Shown here one piece after another: positions 35,394 through 46,973 of a stretch of DNA of 64,000 nucleotides. Both the position numbers and the translations under genes were made by a program. This stretch comes from Metellina segmentata (taxonomy: Eukaryota; Arthropoda; Arachnida; Araneae; Tetragnathidae), in assembly GCA_947359465.1 (NCBI GenBank), contig OX375876.1, forward strand, positions 85,900,184 to 85,964,183. Reading direction: 5' to 3'. Every line of letters starts with the position of its first letter. The first letter of the stretch is position 1. The notes under the pieces are model-generated. The model was not told where the DNA came from. It ran no database searches and saw nothing but the letters and a program-made list of their open reading frames with translations.

Positions 35394-36470
35394 TAGGGAT
35401 GCAACATCGATGTTTTGTAAAAAACATCGATGTATTTACCATTGATGTACTGGAGCCGATGTTTTTTTAACATCGATGTTTATACTTGTCGATGTTTATA
35501 CGTTGTCGATTTTTTATTTTTAAATCAGAAAAGTACCATTATATAAAAAAAAAAATAACCCAGTAGCATAATATTTTCGTAATCAGTAAATTTAACATAC
35601 TTTTAGACCAAAATGGCCAAGGGTGAAGGGTCTGAAAAGTAGGGATGCGACATCGATGTTTTATAAAAACGTTGGTGTATTTACCATCGATTTATTGGAG
35701 CTGATGTATGTTCAACATCGATGTTTTTACGTTGTCGATGTTTTATTTTTGAATGTAAAAAGCACCGAAGTAAAAATTAAGAAAAATAACCGCGCAACTA
35801 GTAAATATTTATGAGTGATGGCGACATCTATCCCATCAGAAAGAGTTTTTTCCTTAACTGGTGGGATAGTTAGCGAAAAAAAGAAGTCGGCTTATAAGGT
35901 GTAGAGAAAGTTAACAAACTTCTTTTTTTACAAACTGTAAATAACACAAATATTAAAGCATATAATAATTATAGTCCCCAATATTTTTTATTTACAGTAA
36001 ATACAAAAAGTTTGTTATGTCCCCCCCCCCATAAATTGATAAATAATTAATAATAACTAATAACAATTATTGTTATGTACCTACCTAATTATACTTATAG
36101 TTAGTAGTACCTATGTTAAATTGGTGTAAACATATATATTACTTTTTACAATATTATTAAATTTGAAAACAAAGATTTGTTTATTGTTCTTCTTAATTTA
36201 TTTGACTTTTGTTGACAGTTAAAAAAAAGTCTTAGTTATGAATTAATAAATAAGGCAAATGACAAATTAAATCTCCCCCCCTCCTCGAACATTAATGTTT
36301 GATGTTATGAAACCAGTTTTAAGTAATAAGGGAGGGGCAGAAAAGGTTAAATTCACTGATGCTTTAAAGCATAGATGTTTAAAAACATCAATGTTTTTTG
36401 GGCGATGTATTATCAACATCGATGTTTTAATTTTGAACATCGATGTTTTACTGTCGATGTCGCATCACCA
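35394..36470 (+). mobile_element. hAT element remnant with ACATCGATGT motifs
   Basis: The left end is TAGGGATGCAACATCGATGT, the right end reversed TGGTGATGCGACATCGACAG. Flanking 8-mers are ACATTAAC (35386-35393) and ACATGAAC (36471-36478), a 7/8 match fitting the 8-bp target duplication of hAT elements. Many copies of AACATCGATGTT or close variants cluster at both ends, typical of hAT subterminal motifs. The left end is duplicated internally at 35640 with a period of about 246 bp. The coding part survives only as a C-terminal fragment. A run of ten C lies at about 36020. Confidence 0.75.
35824..35904 (+). pseudogene. hAT transposase C-terminal remnant
   Basis: A 26-codon open stretch reads TSIPSERVFSLTGGIVSEKK and ends KSAYKV-stop. 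The pattern TSxPSERVFSxxGxIV is the hallmark of the hAT C-terminal dimerisation region (hAT_C), as in ZBED-like transposases. Upstream coding sequence is not recognisable, so the RNase H-like catalytic core has been lost. Its position between matched hAT ends confirms the superfamily. Confidence 0.8.
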
Positions 36471-36487
36471 ACATGAACCTGGTGGTT

Positions 36488-36670
36488 GAATCGACGAAGT
36501 AACCCATCATTAGCAAAACTGACCAGATCTTAATGAAAGAAATATCTTGGCATTAGAAGAAAACAGATGATATATTGATCTCGATATCATACAAAATCGG
36601 CATTTAGTGACGAAATATATAACTATCAAAATTGATCAGAGTCGATTCAAGATGGACTAGATTATATTGT
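36488..36670. repeat. GAGATATCTC-type repeat, degenerate
   Basis: It shares CCATCATTAGCAAAACTGAC, CAGATCTTAATGAAAGAAAT and ATCTTGGCATTAG with the copies at 31.3 and 33.95 kb. The palindrome has decayed. Confidence 0.45.
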
Positions 36671-36821
36671 CGACATCTTGCTTAGTTTCATTTACATATT
36701 TCATCCTCATGACCAAAAGTTTATATTTGTGTGTCACAGTACACCTTCAGTGCAATATTTCTTAACACCAAAATCAGAACAAAATGTTTTTGAGGCCATA
36801 TTTTCATGTCTATTGAGTCGT

Positions 36822-36864
36822 CAATAACCCGTTGTGTTTCTACAGTACGACGTCAATTAAAATC
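36822..36864 (+). mobile_element. SINE 3' tail, copy 6
   Basis: AATAACCCGTTGTGTTTCTA then CAGTACGACGTCAATTAAAA matches the last 40 bases of the main SINE family. Confidence 0.55.
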
Positions 36865-37233
36865 CAAACACGTCATGTCTATTAAAGTGATTACGTGAAT
36901 CATTAAATTTGATCATGTTGGCCATGACCAAAATGCTATGAAAGACTAAGTGGTTATATTCCGCAAAACCGACAGTCTGGAACGCAGAATTGTAAGGATA
37001 GAAAATGCATTAATTTCCCAGAATGAAGTTCAATATGTGTTACAAGCTTATCACAAAATGATGGGAATGAAGCTTGACAGAAAGGAATAACTTATAATTT
37101 TCAATCAACTCACATGCCAGATAAAATAAATTCACTATTAAGAGACTTGAAATTAGCTACATTAACAACCTCTTAACTCCTATTTCAACTCATTTTAGAA
37201 ATGCTGTTCAGAAATTCATCGAGAAAAAGAAAA

Positions 37234-37272
<39 letters not shown>

Positions 37273-38329
37273 CTTCTGTGTAGAATGTTTTACTATTTTT
37301 ACAATGAAATGACTACCCAAACATTGTTAAAGTATGTCTTGAGTTACAGCATTCAAAAATGTATTACATACTATAAGTTTGGCATTTAGAAGGCAGCTCA
37401 ATTGTAGCTCTTGGAACATGAATAGTTAGTTTAACAGCAGTTCATTCAACAAATATTTTTCTTATAATACACTTATAAATTATTGTATTGCGTTTAGTAT
37501 GTTGTTTTCACAATTTAATATGATTTTATAACTTATATCTATGAATTACCCTCTTTACCTTACTGCTGCCCACTTTGCTGCTTACGATGGGGTAAAGTGA
37601 GTGGAAAAACATGGTTATAAAAATAGCCACTCAACTAAAAATATAGGTTGAAATATGAAGTAAAAACATATGCGCTATGTTCTTGAATAATGCAATGTAT
37701 ATATAATGCAAAACAGCACCGCTTAAAAAAAAAGTAATTTCTTAAATTCTGCTTTGAAATTGAAAACATGGTTTTTAAACCCACTTTACCCCACCTGATC
37801 CTATATCTCATGCAATGGAAATTTAAAAAGTATAGGGGGTGTATATACATATACAAACAAATAAAAATGCTATTTCTACTGCGTTAGTTTTTCTTTCCAC
37901 TCTGATATGAGATTCGGAGTTTCGCGTACAGTTTATTGCTCTGTAAGAGATAGAATTTTTACCGCGATTACCCCAAATGTATAATTTTCTTAAGGATAGA
38001 AGTTCTGCACCATCAATTTCCCACGAAATTAAAATGGGAATCCTGGAATACACACATTATAAAAGATGTCTAATTTGCTCATATTTTTTACTAATGTTCA
38101 AAAGATTGACGTGAACTGTCTGTGTGTCCAGAAACACAATCTAAATAGAATTTCCTGGTGGAATTAGAACTATTAAGTGAGCAAAAATGTTTATTTTTTC
38201 CATGTGGAAATATACGGATACTGTGTCGAGAAAATTGTGAGTCGATAAAATTTTATCAAGAACTCATAAAATTAAATCTACTCGTATATTCTGGTTCATG
38301 ATCTTCCCTATAAAATCATATAAAGTAAA
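36865..38329. other. No gene; AT microsatellite at 37232-37268
   Basis: A run of about 18 AT/TA units spans 37232-37268. The palindromic words GGTAAAGTGAGTGG (37591) and CCACTTTACCCCACC (37780) are inverted and may mark a decayed element. ORFs here carry no motif. Confidence 0.45.
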
Positions 38330-38993
38330 CAATACTTCAGTTCTTTGTTCTTTTGACAGTTTAGAAAAATAAAAGGTATAATGTAATAATGGAAAAACTC
38401 TAGATCGCTGACCTCTGGTGTGAAATTTACTCAGCTTAATCTGTCTTGAATGTTTAACCCAATGCAACTATTTTCAGTTCGCTATGTTTCCTCCTCTGAG
38501 CACCATAGAAGTGAAATTTATTATCGAACATGATACAAGAAAACACAAATTCTGAATCCAACTCAAATCAATACAAAACGTTAAAAGCTGTTAGTCAAGC
38601 AATTGGAAAGGGAAAGAACTCCGAGTATGTGAAGCAAGCAAAGGTAAAAAATTTGCAATACTTCAAACAATACTTCAGTTCTTTGTTCTTTTGACAGTTT
38701 AGAAAAATAAAAGGTATAATGTAATAATGGAAAAACTCTAGATCGCTGACCTCTGGTGTGAAATTTACTCAGCTTAATCTGTCTTGAATGTTTAACCCAA
38801 TGCAACTATTTTCAGTTCGCTATGTTTCCTCCTCTGATCACCATAGAAGTGAAATTTATTATCGAACATGATACAAGAAAACACAAATTCTGAATCCAAC
38901 TCAAATCAACACAAAACGTTAAAAGCTGTTAGCCAAGCAATTGGAAAGGGAAAGAACTCCGAGTATGTGAAGCAAGCAAAGGTAAAAAATTTG
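38330..38993. repeat. Near-identical 338-bp tandem duplication
   Basis: Unit 1 (38330-38667) and unit 2 (38668-38993) start CAATACTTCAGTTCTTTGTT and end AAAGGTAAAAAATTTGC. By eye only about three substitutions separate them (for example GAGCACC/GATCACC, AATCAATAC/AATCAACAC, TTAGTCAAG/TTAGCCAAG). The duplication is therefore recent, or an assembly artefact. Each unit holds an acceptor-like CTATTTTCAG and a donor-like AAAGGTAAAA, but the enclosed frames all meet stops. Confidence 0.9.
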
Positions 38994-40423
38994 CTCGACG
39001 CCCGATATAACGAAACTGGTGTTGGAAACAGAGGAGTTTCTTGATTTGTCTGAAACATTACAAACTCTCTAGTGAAACCGGGTAGTAAAGCTAGTGGTCT
39101 TATAAATAGATTTAGTACCTCGTTTGCACACGTTGCACATAACGATCTATGCGTGCTTTTATCTAATTGTCAATAAACTTCAGTTCGTTCCCATTCTCAA
39201 CCACTCGTACAACAAAATAAAAGTTTATGCAACAAAGGAAACAATCATCGAAGTTGTTGTGACTCATTGTTACAGCTCACCGACGAGTTTTCTGACAGAC
39301 AAAATCGAATAAAAACCCTGTCCGAAACGAAACGTCACTTTTGAAAACTTTTTCAATAATTCATACCACAGAGATAGAATTCGAGACGCCATTTTTATTT
39401 CCCATCTCCTTTTCTTACTTTCCCAGAGGAAGAATAAATTTAATCATTCACGGAGGTTTCTTTTACGCGAAACCCTAACCCGAAGACAAACAAGAAAACT
39501 GAAAAAAAGGAAGCAACAAGAAGGCTAATTAAATTTGTCACACCTTCGTCTCTGAGATAAGCGCAGGAATCATAAGTTTCCGCGAAGATTCGATAGAAAA
39601 AGAGTGGCTTTCTTGATAAGAGGGCGTGTATTTGGGGCTAGCTTCTCTGAAACAAAGAAGAAGTTTGGACAATCCTAGTTTCTCGGTGTGGCGAAACTAC
39701 TTGAACTCGGGTTATAGTATTGATTATCCATAGTCGATATCCAGCGATCTATGGAATGGCTCTAATGCAAGTCTCGTAACTTTGGGTGGAAGTGCTTTGA
39801 AAGATGGGGAAACGAAATTACGAAACTCAATTTTTACTGTAAAATTGTTCCGATACTTCATCCATCTTTGATAAAATCGTTAGATTTGCTTCGGCCTGTT
39901 GGGATTTTCTGTTGTAAGTTTCCTTACGCAACTTTGAATGTTTACCTGAATTTACGGTTTCCGTGGTCTAGTGAGAGTTTCATTTCGTGGGTAAGTGGTA
40001 CTACTTCTGAAACGTTCTTCTGCACACTACACACTCATTGAAATGCCTTGCGGGTATGCACATTGTATGAGCTGTTCTACTAGAAATATAACTTAGATTA
40101 ATAAAAATTCAATTGAAACGTATCGCCCTAATCTACCTACAATAAATCAACATTTGAGATATTTTGAAGTGTCTCCTAAAATTTTTGATTTCTATGTAAC
40201 AGTTTATAGTTCAACCCTCAAGATTTCCGCGAAGTGTAGTGTTGCTTTTACCGCACAACACACAATGGATAAATGACCACATCTATTAGTTGGAATGAAT
40301 TCTAGAAGACATGTTATTGGTCAAGAAAGTCTATACTGGTTGGAATTCATGTAGTTAAAGCAGAAGGTGTCTGAAAGGATGTGAGGAGAGATTAAGTTAA
40401 ACACGTTAACTTACAGCGAATTA
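38994..40423. other. No gene recognised; probably unique DNA
   Basis: Mixed composition without element hallmarks. The stretch 39330-39700 is the least repeat-like. No ORF of note. Confidence 0.4.
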
Positions 40424-40720
40424 TTGTTTGAGATGTGGTGTTATGCAAATTAGAGACTACTTCCACTTCCACTTCAAGAGACTACTGACGTGCGTATGCT
40501 GCGTCACGTGCTCACGCTTTAAATACCTCAAGCTGTTCTCGAGACTTCAGTTTCGTAGTTTCGTAACTACCTTGGTTAGCGAGTTGATAGACTTTTCTTA
40601 AGTTAATGTATTTAATTTGTTAAAATGTAATAAATGTTAAGTTTGTTTGTTTCAGTCAACTTAATAATTTAAAGCTTCTAAATTCCTTATACCCTAAATT
40701 ACCCAACCGCACGCCGTGGT
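40424..40720 (+). promoter_or_regulatory. Promoter/LTR-like segment
   Basis: It contains CGTCACGTG, a TATA-like TTTAAATACC at about 40518, an initiator-like ACTTCAGTTTCG about 25-30 bases on, and a polyadenylation-like AATAAATG at about 40628. The order promoter, start, AATAAA within 200 bases is typical of a solo LTR, and TGTTTGAGATG could be its start. No paired LTR or target duplication was found, so this stays a weak call; a host promoter is the alternative. Confidence 0.25.
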
Positions 40721-41674
40721 TAAAGATATTTTTTGAAATGGATCGGTAAATTTTGACTTTCTGAATTACAGTTTGCAATTTAATCCCCTGAGCGTCACTA
40801 GATATCGTGTAGTAAGGATTTACCTTTCCCCACGACACACATAATGATTAATATTAACCATCTTTACTGGATGAAAGAATCCTAGGTATAGATAATATTC
40901 GTAATAAAGTTCTAAACTTGTCAGGTCATACAGAGAAAACTGCAGATTTTGAGAACGGATATATGCCAGAGAACCCCCTCAGAGGGTTAGGTTTATCACG
41001 TTGTGTAATGCTGCCGTGTTAGTGATTGACACTATCCTAAAGTGTGGTTATTTCGTGTTGGTGGGATCTTACTTGCTGCGCGTACCAGAAAAAAATCACA
41101 CTGCAATGGAAGAAACAGGAGTCGCTATAACCGATTACAGAAGTTCAATGAAAACAATTTAAAGCACACAATTAGACAAACAAAATCAAGGTAAGTACAA
41201 AACCACAATCATAATCGAATACAAATGAAAACTGAATTCGAATTCGCAACCAAAATCACAAATAAAAATTCATATCGGGGAAAATTAACGGTTTTATGTT
41301 CCACGTCATGCAGCCGACGGTGGAAATGTTGTTCTAATTTCGAAAATTCCACCTATAGCGGAAGCGGTTTATTGCTTCGAAATCGGCGTTCTAGCTTCTG
41401 CTGGTCGCTCGCCTCTACTGCAGGTTTATGGTTTTGCAGCTGGTTTCATTTGTTAAAACACTAGATGAAAGTATGATCACTCAATTGGGGTTTTCTAATG
41501 CCCAGACAATTATTTGAATACTTTGATCAGGGCTCTACAAAAGGTGGATTTGTGATCCACTTCGTACTATACTGATGCAAAGTAGGATATGGGTTCAAGT
41601 TACCCCTAACATTCTTACTATACATTCAAGGTGCAGCAAATTTATAGAATTAACATATTTATACAGGTAGGACA
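40721..41674. other. No gene recognised
   Basis: The 79-codon ORF 41225-41464 is serine/cysteine/tryptophan-rich without a known pattern. Confidence 0.4.
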
Positions 41675-41755
41675 AACATCCATGCCCAACTCAGAATTTG
41701 AACCAGGATCCTTGCGATCGAGAAGCAGCACACTGCCATCTTGTCTCAGTAAATT
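41675..41755 (-). mobile_element. tRNA-like SINE head
   Basis: On the minus strand AGATGGCAGTGTGCTGCTTC resembles an A box and CCTGGTTCAAATTCTGAG a B box, spaced as in tRNA. It is likely a SINE head of a further type; no full tRNA fold could be closed. Confidence 0.45.
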
Positions 41756-42345
41756 GTTGATGAGTGCTCTTACTGTTTTCTTGCATGTGTGTGTATCACC
41801 CGCTTACTCGAATGAAATAAACTTTGAGTCTTTTTAAGTCTTGTGCAACGAACCACAATTTCAATACGATAAAACAATAATTGGAAAAATAGCTGTCACC
41901 ATATAACTTAGGGGCTACGTGTAACAAATTGAGTCACTTCAAATGTTTCGAGTGAGCAGTTTTTAAGTTTTAGGATATTCCAAAGTTAGGTTTTATCCAC
42001 TTCTCAGGCCATGTTATCTCAAACTTTCAAGTGTCAAGTACTCATTCTAACAATCAAAATTTCTTTTGACCATCTTGGATACTTGGATTAATTTTTTTTT
42101 GTTATGGAACATCATTATGTCCTGTGTCTTTTAATTGTAAATATGCTGGTATCAAAATTACTTGTTTCAGAAAATAAAGGATTTATAGAAATTTTTCTTA
42201 AAAATAATTTTTCAAATAGATTTCAGCAATATATTTCAAACGAAACCAATTCCTCAGAATACACACAATATTTAAACAATGGCCAACACAATTTTGTGTG
42301 TGAGAGAGAGAAAGAGTGCTATTCTTTCTTTTCAGAAAAATACAT
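41756..42345. other. No gene recognised
   Basis: AT-rich; the ORF at 42104-42388 runs into the local repeat below and lacks motifs. Confidence 0.4.
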
Positions 42346-42620
42346 AACAAATAGTTTCTTTCAAAGAAGTCTACGATTGTTAATATAACGGTGACATTGT
42401 TAGGGAGAAAATTAAACAAAAAATTCATCTGAAAATAGAGTTTAAATAGGGTAATTGACCACCGCTTCGTTTTAAAGTTGCAACACGTGCCAATTAACGA
42501 AATGAAAAATTTAGACAATGTCGATGATAGACTGTCTTCATTATCAATACACTGAATCACTTGTTTTCATTATGTCACATGGACGTTATCGTCGTAAAAT
42601 GTCTTGGAAGATATAGTTAA
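42346..42620 (+). repeat. Local three-copy repeat, copy 1
   Basis: It shares with 44310-44600 and 45510-45760 the order TTC-AAAGAA-TCTACGATTG, GAGAAAATT-A-CAAAAA, GGTTATTGAC or GGTAATTGAC, TTCGTTTTAAAGT, CGAAATGAAAAATT, GTCGATGATAGACTGTC and CA-ATAGAA-TATCGT. The 120-codon minus ORF here (42198-42560) is a by-product. Confidence 0.7.
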
Positions 42621-42719
42621 AAAATGTCCCCAGCGGTATATAAATTTTTTTTATTAAAGGTTAAATATTTGTTAACGTGGCTCCCTTCTTTTTTCACTCT
42701 TCCTTTTTCAGAAATATCG

Positions 42720-42805
42720 AACATAAAAGTGGAATGAAGAAATATGGAATGGAATATATATGGAATGGAATATATATGAAAAGAAGAAATATGGAATTGA
42801 ATATA
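42720..42805. repeat. Minisatellite, left part
   Basis: Units of about 30 bases such as GAAATATGGAATGGAATATA, joined by TATGAAAAGAA. The Tc1 element at 42806 splits this array; the right part is at 44198-44315. Confidence 0.8.
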
Positions 42806-44197
42806 AACTGCTGGCTACCGTAAATGCAACACCCTAAAGGAAGCATGCAATTAATATGAAATTTACAACATACATTAGCGGAGGTGAGTTATGCAAATGA
42901 TTAGAATTTCAGCGCAGACGAACATCACGCGCGCCTGTGGCGCCACTTCAAAGCGCTATTTAAGGCTTGGAGACTTAGACAATTTCAAGTACAGCAATTG
43001 TGTTTTTCTTGTGGTTTTTTCAAATAAACGATCATTTATGCCTAGTAGAAAACAGCAATCATCATATGATGAAGTATCCCAGTTCGACAGAGGAAGGATA
43101 GTGGCCTACAGAGATTGTGGATTATCTTTCTCGGAAATCGGTAGTCGTGTTGGACGAAACCAAACAACTGTAATGCGGATATGTGATCGTTGGATGCAGG
43201 AGGGTACGACGGACCGATGTGTTCGATCGAATCCACCTCAGTGCACCACTTCACGTGATGACAGGCATAGTGTGCGTATGGCAGTGACAGATCGCTCAGC
43301 CACATCACGAACCATAGCACAGCACATTCAGTCTGTAACGCATCATCCAGTGTCTGCCATTCGACGCCGTTTACAGCAGAGTGGTCTGTCCGCAAGACGT
43401 CCATTGCTTCGTCTACCATGACACAGAACAACAGAAGTCTCCGCTGCCAATGGTGCGATGAAAGAAGGACGTGGACGGAAGAATGGAATGAAATTGTCTT
43501 TACTGACGAGTCACGCTTCTGTCTGCAACACCACGATGGTCGGATTCAAGTCTGGAGACACCGTGGAGAGAGGGTGCTTAACAGCTGCGTTATGCACCGA
43601 CACACTGGTCCTGCACCGGGTATTATGGTATGGGGCGGTATTGGATATCACTCTCGCACTCCTCTAGTACGCATTGCCGGTACTTTAAACAGCCAGCGCT
43701 ACATCTCCGAGGTGTTGGAGCCAGTTACCATCAGGGCTCTCCCACAGCCATATTTCAACAGGATAATGCGCGACCACACGTGGCACGCATTGTCCAAGGG
43801 TTCTTCGTCAATCGCCAGATTGAATTGCTTCCCTGACCAGCTCTCTCTCCGGATCTTTCGCCGATAGAAAACATGTGGTCCATGGTTGCTCAACGATTGA
43901 CCCAGATTACATCCCCAGCTGCCACACCAGATCAACTTTGGCAACGTGTGGAAGCTGCTTGGTCTGATGTACCCCAAGAACACATCCAAAGTCTCTTTGA
44001 AGCAATGCCGAGTCGTGTGGCAGCGGTTATCTCCAACAATGGCGGCTACTCTGGCTACTGATTTTGGCAGGAACCACACTTCACAGAAGTCTATAAATTT
44101 AATCATTTGATACTTGGTCAACATGTTATCTACAAAATAAATTTTGTTGTGATATCTCTTGTCTTTCTTGGTGTTGCAATTTGAGTGGCCAGCATCG
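42806..44197 (+). mobile_element. Tc1-like DNA transposon (1392 bp)
   Basis: Terminal inverted repeats are CTGCTGGCTACCGTAAATGC with AACACCC at the left and, reversed, ATGCTGGCCACTCAAATTGC with AACACCA at the right. TA flanks both ends (42804-42805, 44198-44199). The interior holds a damaged Tc1 transposase on the plus strand, with no other gene. Length fits a nearly full-length member of this superfamily. It inserted into a minisatellite. Confidence 0.85.
43039..44061 (+). pseudogene. Tc1-like DD34E transposase, broken
   Basis: The enzyme cuts and rejoins the element at TA sites. The chosen start gives MPSRKQQSSYDEV; the N-terminal helix-turn-helix follows as FDRGRIVAYRDCGLSFSEIG with SRVGRNQTTVMRI, then a second HTH to about residue 127 (frame 1 to 43420). 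A one-base loss near 43418 moves the frame; frame 2 holds EIVFTDESRFCLQHHDGRI (first Asp) and GIMVWGGIGYHSRTPLV. A second shift near 43720 leads to AIFQQDNARPHVARIV (second Asp). A TGA interrupts LLP-stop-PALSPDLSPIENMW at 43834-43836; the Glu there is 34 residues after the Asp. The C-terminus ends SNNGGYSGY. All three catalytic residues persist, but two frameshifts and one stop make it inactive. Confidence 0.9.
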
Positions 44198-44315
44198 TAT
44201 ATGAAAAGAAGAAATATGGAATGGAATATATACGAAAAGAAGAAATATGGAATGGAATATATATGAAAAGAAGAAATATGGAATGGAATATATATGAAAT
44301 GAAGAAATATGGAAC
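44198..44315. repeat. Minisatellite, right part
   Basis: About 31-bp units, GAAAAGAAGAAATATGGAAT plus GGAATATATAT, repeated nearly four times. Phenylalanine/isoleucine/tyrosine-rich minus ORFs (44126-44390) come from this repeat. Confidence 0.85.
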
Positions 44316-44600
44316 ATAAAGTTTCTTCCAAAGAATTCTACGATTGTGGGTGTTCAAAATAGAGACTAAGCTAGCGAGAAAATTGTACAAAAATTAATTT
44401 GAAAATTCGAGATTAAACAGAGGTTATTGACTACTACTTCGTTTTAAAGTGATAAGACGTGCTCATTACCGAAATGAAAAATTAGAAGACATTGCCGATA
44501 GTCGACTGTACTCATTAACAATGCACCTACTCATTCGTCTCATTACACCACATAGAAGCTATCGTAAATTTCCTCATAAAATTTCTTGGAGGTAATCTTT
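44310..44600 (+). repeat. Local three-copy repeat, copy 2
   Basis: Same block order as copy 1, starting TTCTTCCAAAGAATTCTACG. After removing the Tc1 element the copy-1 to copy-2 distance is about 570 bases. Confidence 0.7.
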
Positions 44601-44714
44601 TAAATAATTTAGTTGAAAACGGAAAAATAATTCTCAAAACACAAAGTTTTAATTTATGTTCAATTGTTTTCTTTTCATCAGTTTGGAACTTACAAACCTC
44701 TGTTTATACCAGAA

Positions 44715-45509
44715 TCTCTAATATTATAAAAGGAAGTGTTTGTCTGTTTTTTTCGCGGCCGTAAAATCCTGACGATTCTATGGCACTTACAGCAATGAGA
44801 TTTTACAGGTAGTCCAATTTTTTTGCGATTTTTGGGTCGCGGCGAATTTGAAAATTCAATCTAAAAGATTTTAAATGAATTTAATAGTTTTATTCTCCAT
44901 CGGTTTTTCAACGCCTTTCTTCCTCGAAAGAAACACCCCAATATTGACTTTTTCTATCCACGTGACCTTGCCGTCAGCCGTATATTTTTCATCGCGGTGA
45001 ACGCTCAGAAAATTATTATTTTCGTTTCCGCTTTGAGTTTGCGCGGAGGAATGATTTTCCAGCCAGACGATAAATCTTTTAACTGGAGTCACAGTTCTTT
45101 TTTGTAACTCCTACACCGTAAAAGATAGAGTAAAAATTTCAACGGATTTGAAATCTGCGGAAAATTTCACTTTTGATCAATACCTAAAAATATGATTTTC
45201 TTTAACTAAATAATTTTTAAATTAAAAATGTATTTTATATTTTCGCAAGAGATGGTGACGTTACGTGAAACAGATTGCACCTTCTGCCCTTCGCTTTTGA
45301 TAAAAGAAACAGATTACATTTCCTGTCCTATTCCATTTCAGGGAATGAGAGCAAAAAATTAAAAACATTTTGACTGGGATTGTAAATTCTTTTTCGTAAA
45401 ATCATAATCGCTAAAGATAGATTAAAAATTTCAGCGGATTGAAATCTGCAGAAAATTTTACACCAGAATAATAACTTATATCACGGGCAACACCGGGGTA
45501 GGCAAGCAG
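44715..45509 (+). mobile_element. Degenerate Helitron (795 bp)
   Basis: It starts TCTCTAATATTATAAAAGGA after an A. The 3' end has TCACGGGCAACACCGGGGTA then GGCAAGCAG before a T: a Helitron-type hairpin region in which the expected CTAG has lost its T. No coding region. The motif TTCAACGGATTTGAAATCTG recurs inside (45138 and, mutated, 45435), so part of the element is duplicated. Confidence 0.6.
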
Positions 45510-45760
45510 TGGCTTGTATTCTATAATTGTTGATGATCAAAACAGAATCTTGGCTTAGCGAGAAAATAGTACAGAAAGTGATCTGAAAAAAGGGGTTATT
45601 GACCGTCCCATCTTTTTAAAATGTCACCCGTGACCATTACGGATATTAAAAATTAAGACCTTGTCAGTGGTCGGTTGTCTTTATTATCAATACACGGAAT
45701 CATTTGTACTCATTACGTCGCATAGAATTTATCGTCGTAATTTGGGTAAGTATGACGTTA
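45510..45760 (+). repeat. Local three-copy repeat, copy 3
   Basis: It keeps CTTAGCGAGAAAATAGTACA, GGTTATTGACC, GGTTGTCTTTATTATCAATA and CATTACGTCGCATAGAA in the order of copies 1 and 2. Confidence 0.65.
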
Positions 45761-46973
45761 AGGGAAAGAAACAGTCATGCTGCGTGACCTCTCATGCAGT
45801 GAATTGCTGATCTTTTAATGCCAAAACTCATTTATCTCCCTTATTCAAATTATTTTTATGTTTGTGTGACTGTAGTTAGTCTCTTACTGAAGCTAAATGA
45901 TGTACTCAAACTTCGGTTAATGTTCCAGTAAAGATTAACGGACGGCGAATGTAATAAATCCTACAGTGTGAAGCAAATACAATTTAGGCAACACAAACGT
46001 GCGGCCATTTTGACCTGTCTCTTCACAAGAGTAATAATGAAGCACAACTGAACGAAGCCAACGTTTCCACACTTTTGGAGATTTATAATCTCAATAGAGC
46101 TATCAATAAATTTTGGCACACGTATCTATGCTATCTTTTCAGTTACGAATACTGAAACTCACATTTTTAGATTATATTCTTCTTGGCGTTCCTACTGTTG
46201 TCCACAATTGGAAATTTATTCGGCTTATAAAGCTATCTTTGAACATAAATAACTTGGAAACAGAAAATGCTTTTCATAAATCATTCATATGTAATTTCTA
46301 TTGGAGTGATGCATTGGTTGCTTCCTTATGAATTATAAATAATAATAAAAAACCGACGCATTGCATCTGCGCTGAAATTTAAATGGATTTAATAAGGTAC
46401 AAAAGGTGAGTAATAACACTGGCTATCGATATCTATATAGTTGATGTAAGCATTTATATGTAAATTGCATCAATCGGAATGGAATAAATTTTGTCAAAAT
46501 ATATAATACCATTTTGTATTCCTATTGGGTTAATCTTTATTTTAAATTTAAAGATTTCCCCCAGCACTTACTCGGGATGAAATGGTAGATTGTAAAAGAG
46601 ATCTAAATAAAACATTTTCTCTTTCGTTGAAGAATGCCATCACTTAAGTGTCTAGAAAAGTAATTTTTAACACCTTTTGACATATTTATAAGTATAATTT
46701 ACAATTTTAATAATTATAATATTAAAATTATATTTTATAATTTTCTCTTTCGTTGAAAAATGCCAACATCACTTACGTGTCTGGTAATTTAATTTTTAAC
46801 ACCTTTGACATTTTTATAATTTTGACAACTTACTTTGGAAGCAAACAGCATACATGTATCTCTATTCATATTATGCATCAAACCCCTATAAATTACGAAC
46901 TTCAAGAGATGATATTACGTGACTACAAAAAAGTTGATTTTTAGTTTTTTGAGGTAGTATTGGAGGTTATATA
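45761..46973. other. No gene recognised
   Basis: A diverged duplication of about 125 bp is visible: TTTTCTCTTTCGTTGAAGAA (46615) and TTTTCTCTTTCGTTGAAAAA (46740), each followed by TGCCA, TCACTTA-GTGTCT and TTTTTAACACCTTT. No gene. Confidence 0.5.

Noticed and set aside
37232..37268. Helitron 5' end suggested by TATATATA
   Set aside because: Plain AT microsatellite without TC start, hairpin or CTAG partner.
38462..38645. Possible exon between an acceptor-like TTTTCAG and a donor-like AAGGTAAAA
   Set aside because: All three frames contain stops within the supposed exon and no family is recognised.
44126..44390. ORFs with repeated FHISSFHIYSIPYFF
   Set aside because: Derived from the GAAATATGGAATGGAATATA minisatellite read on the minus strand.
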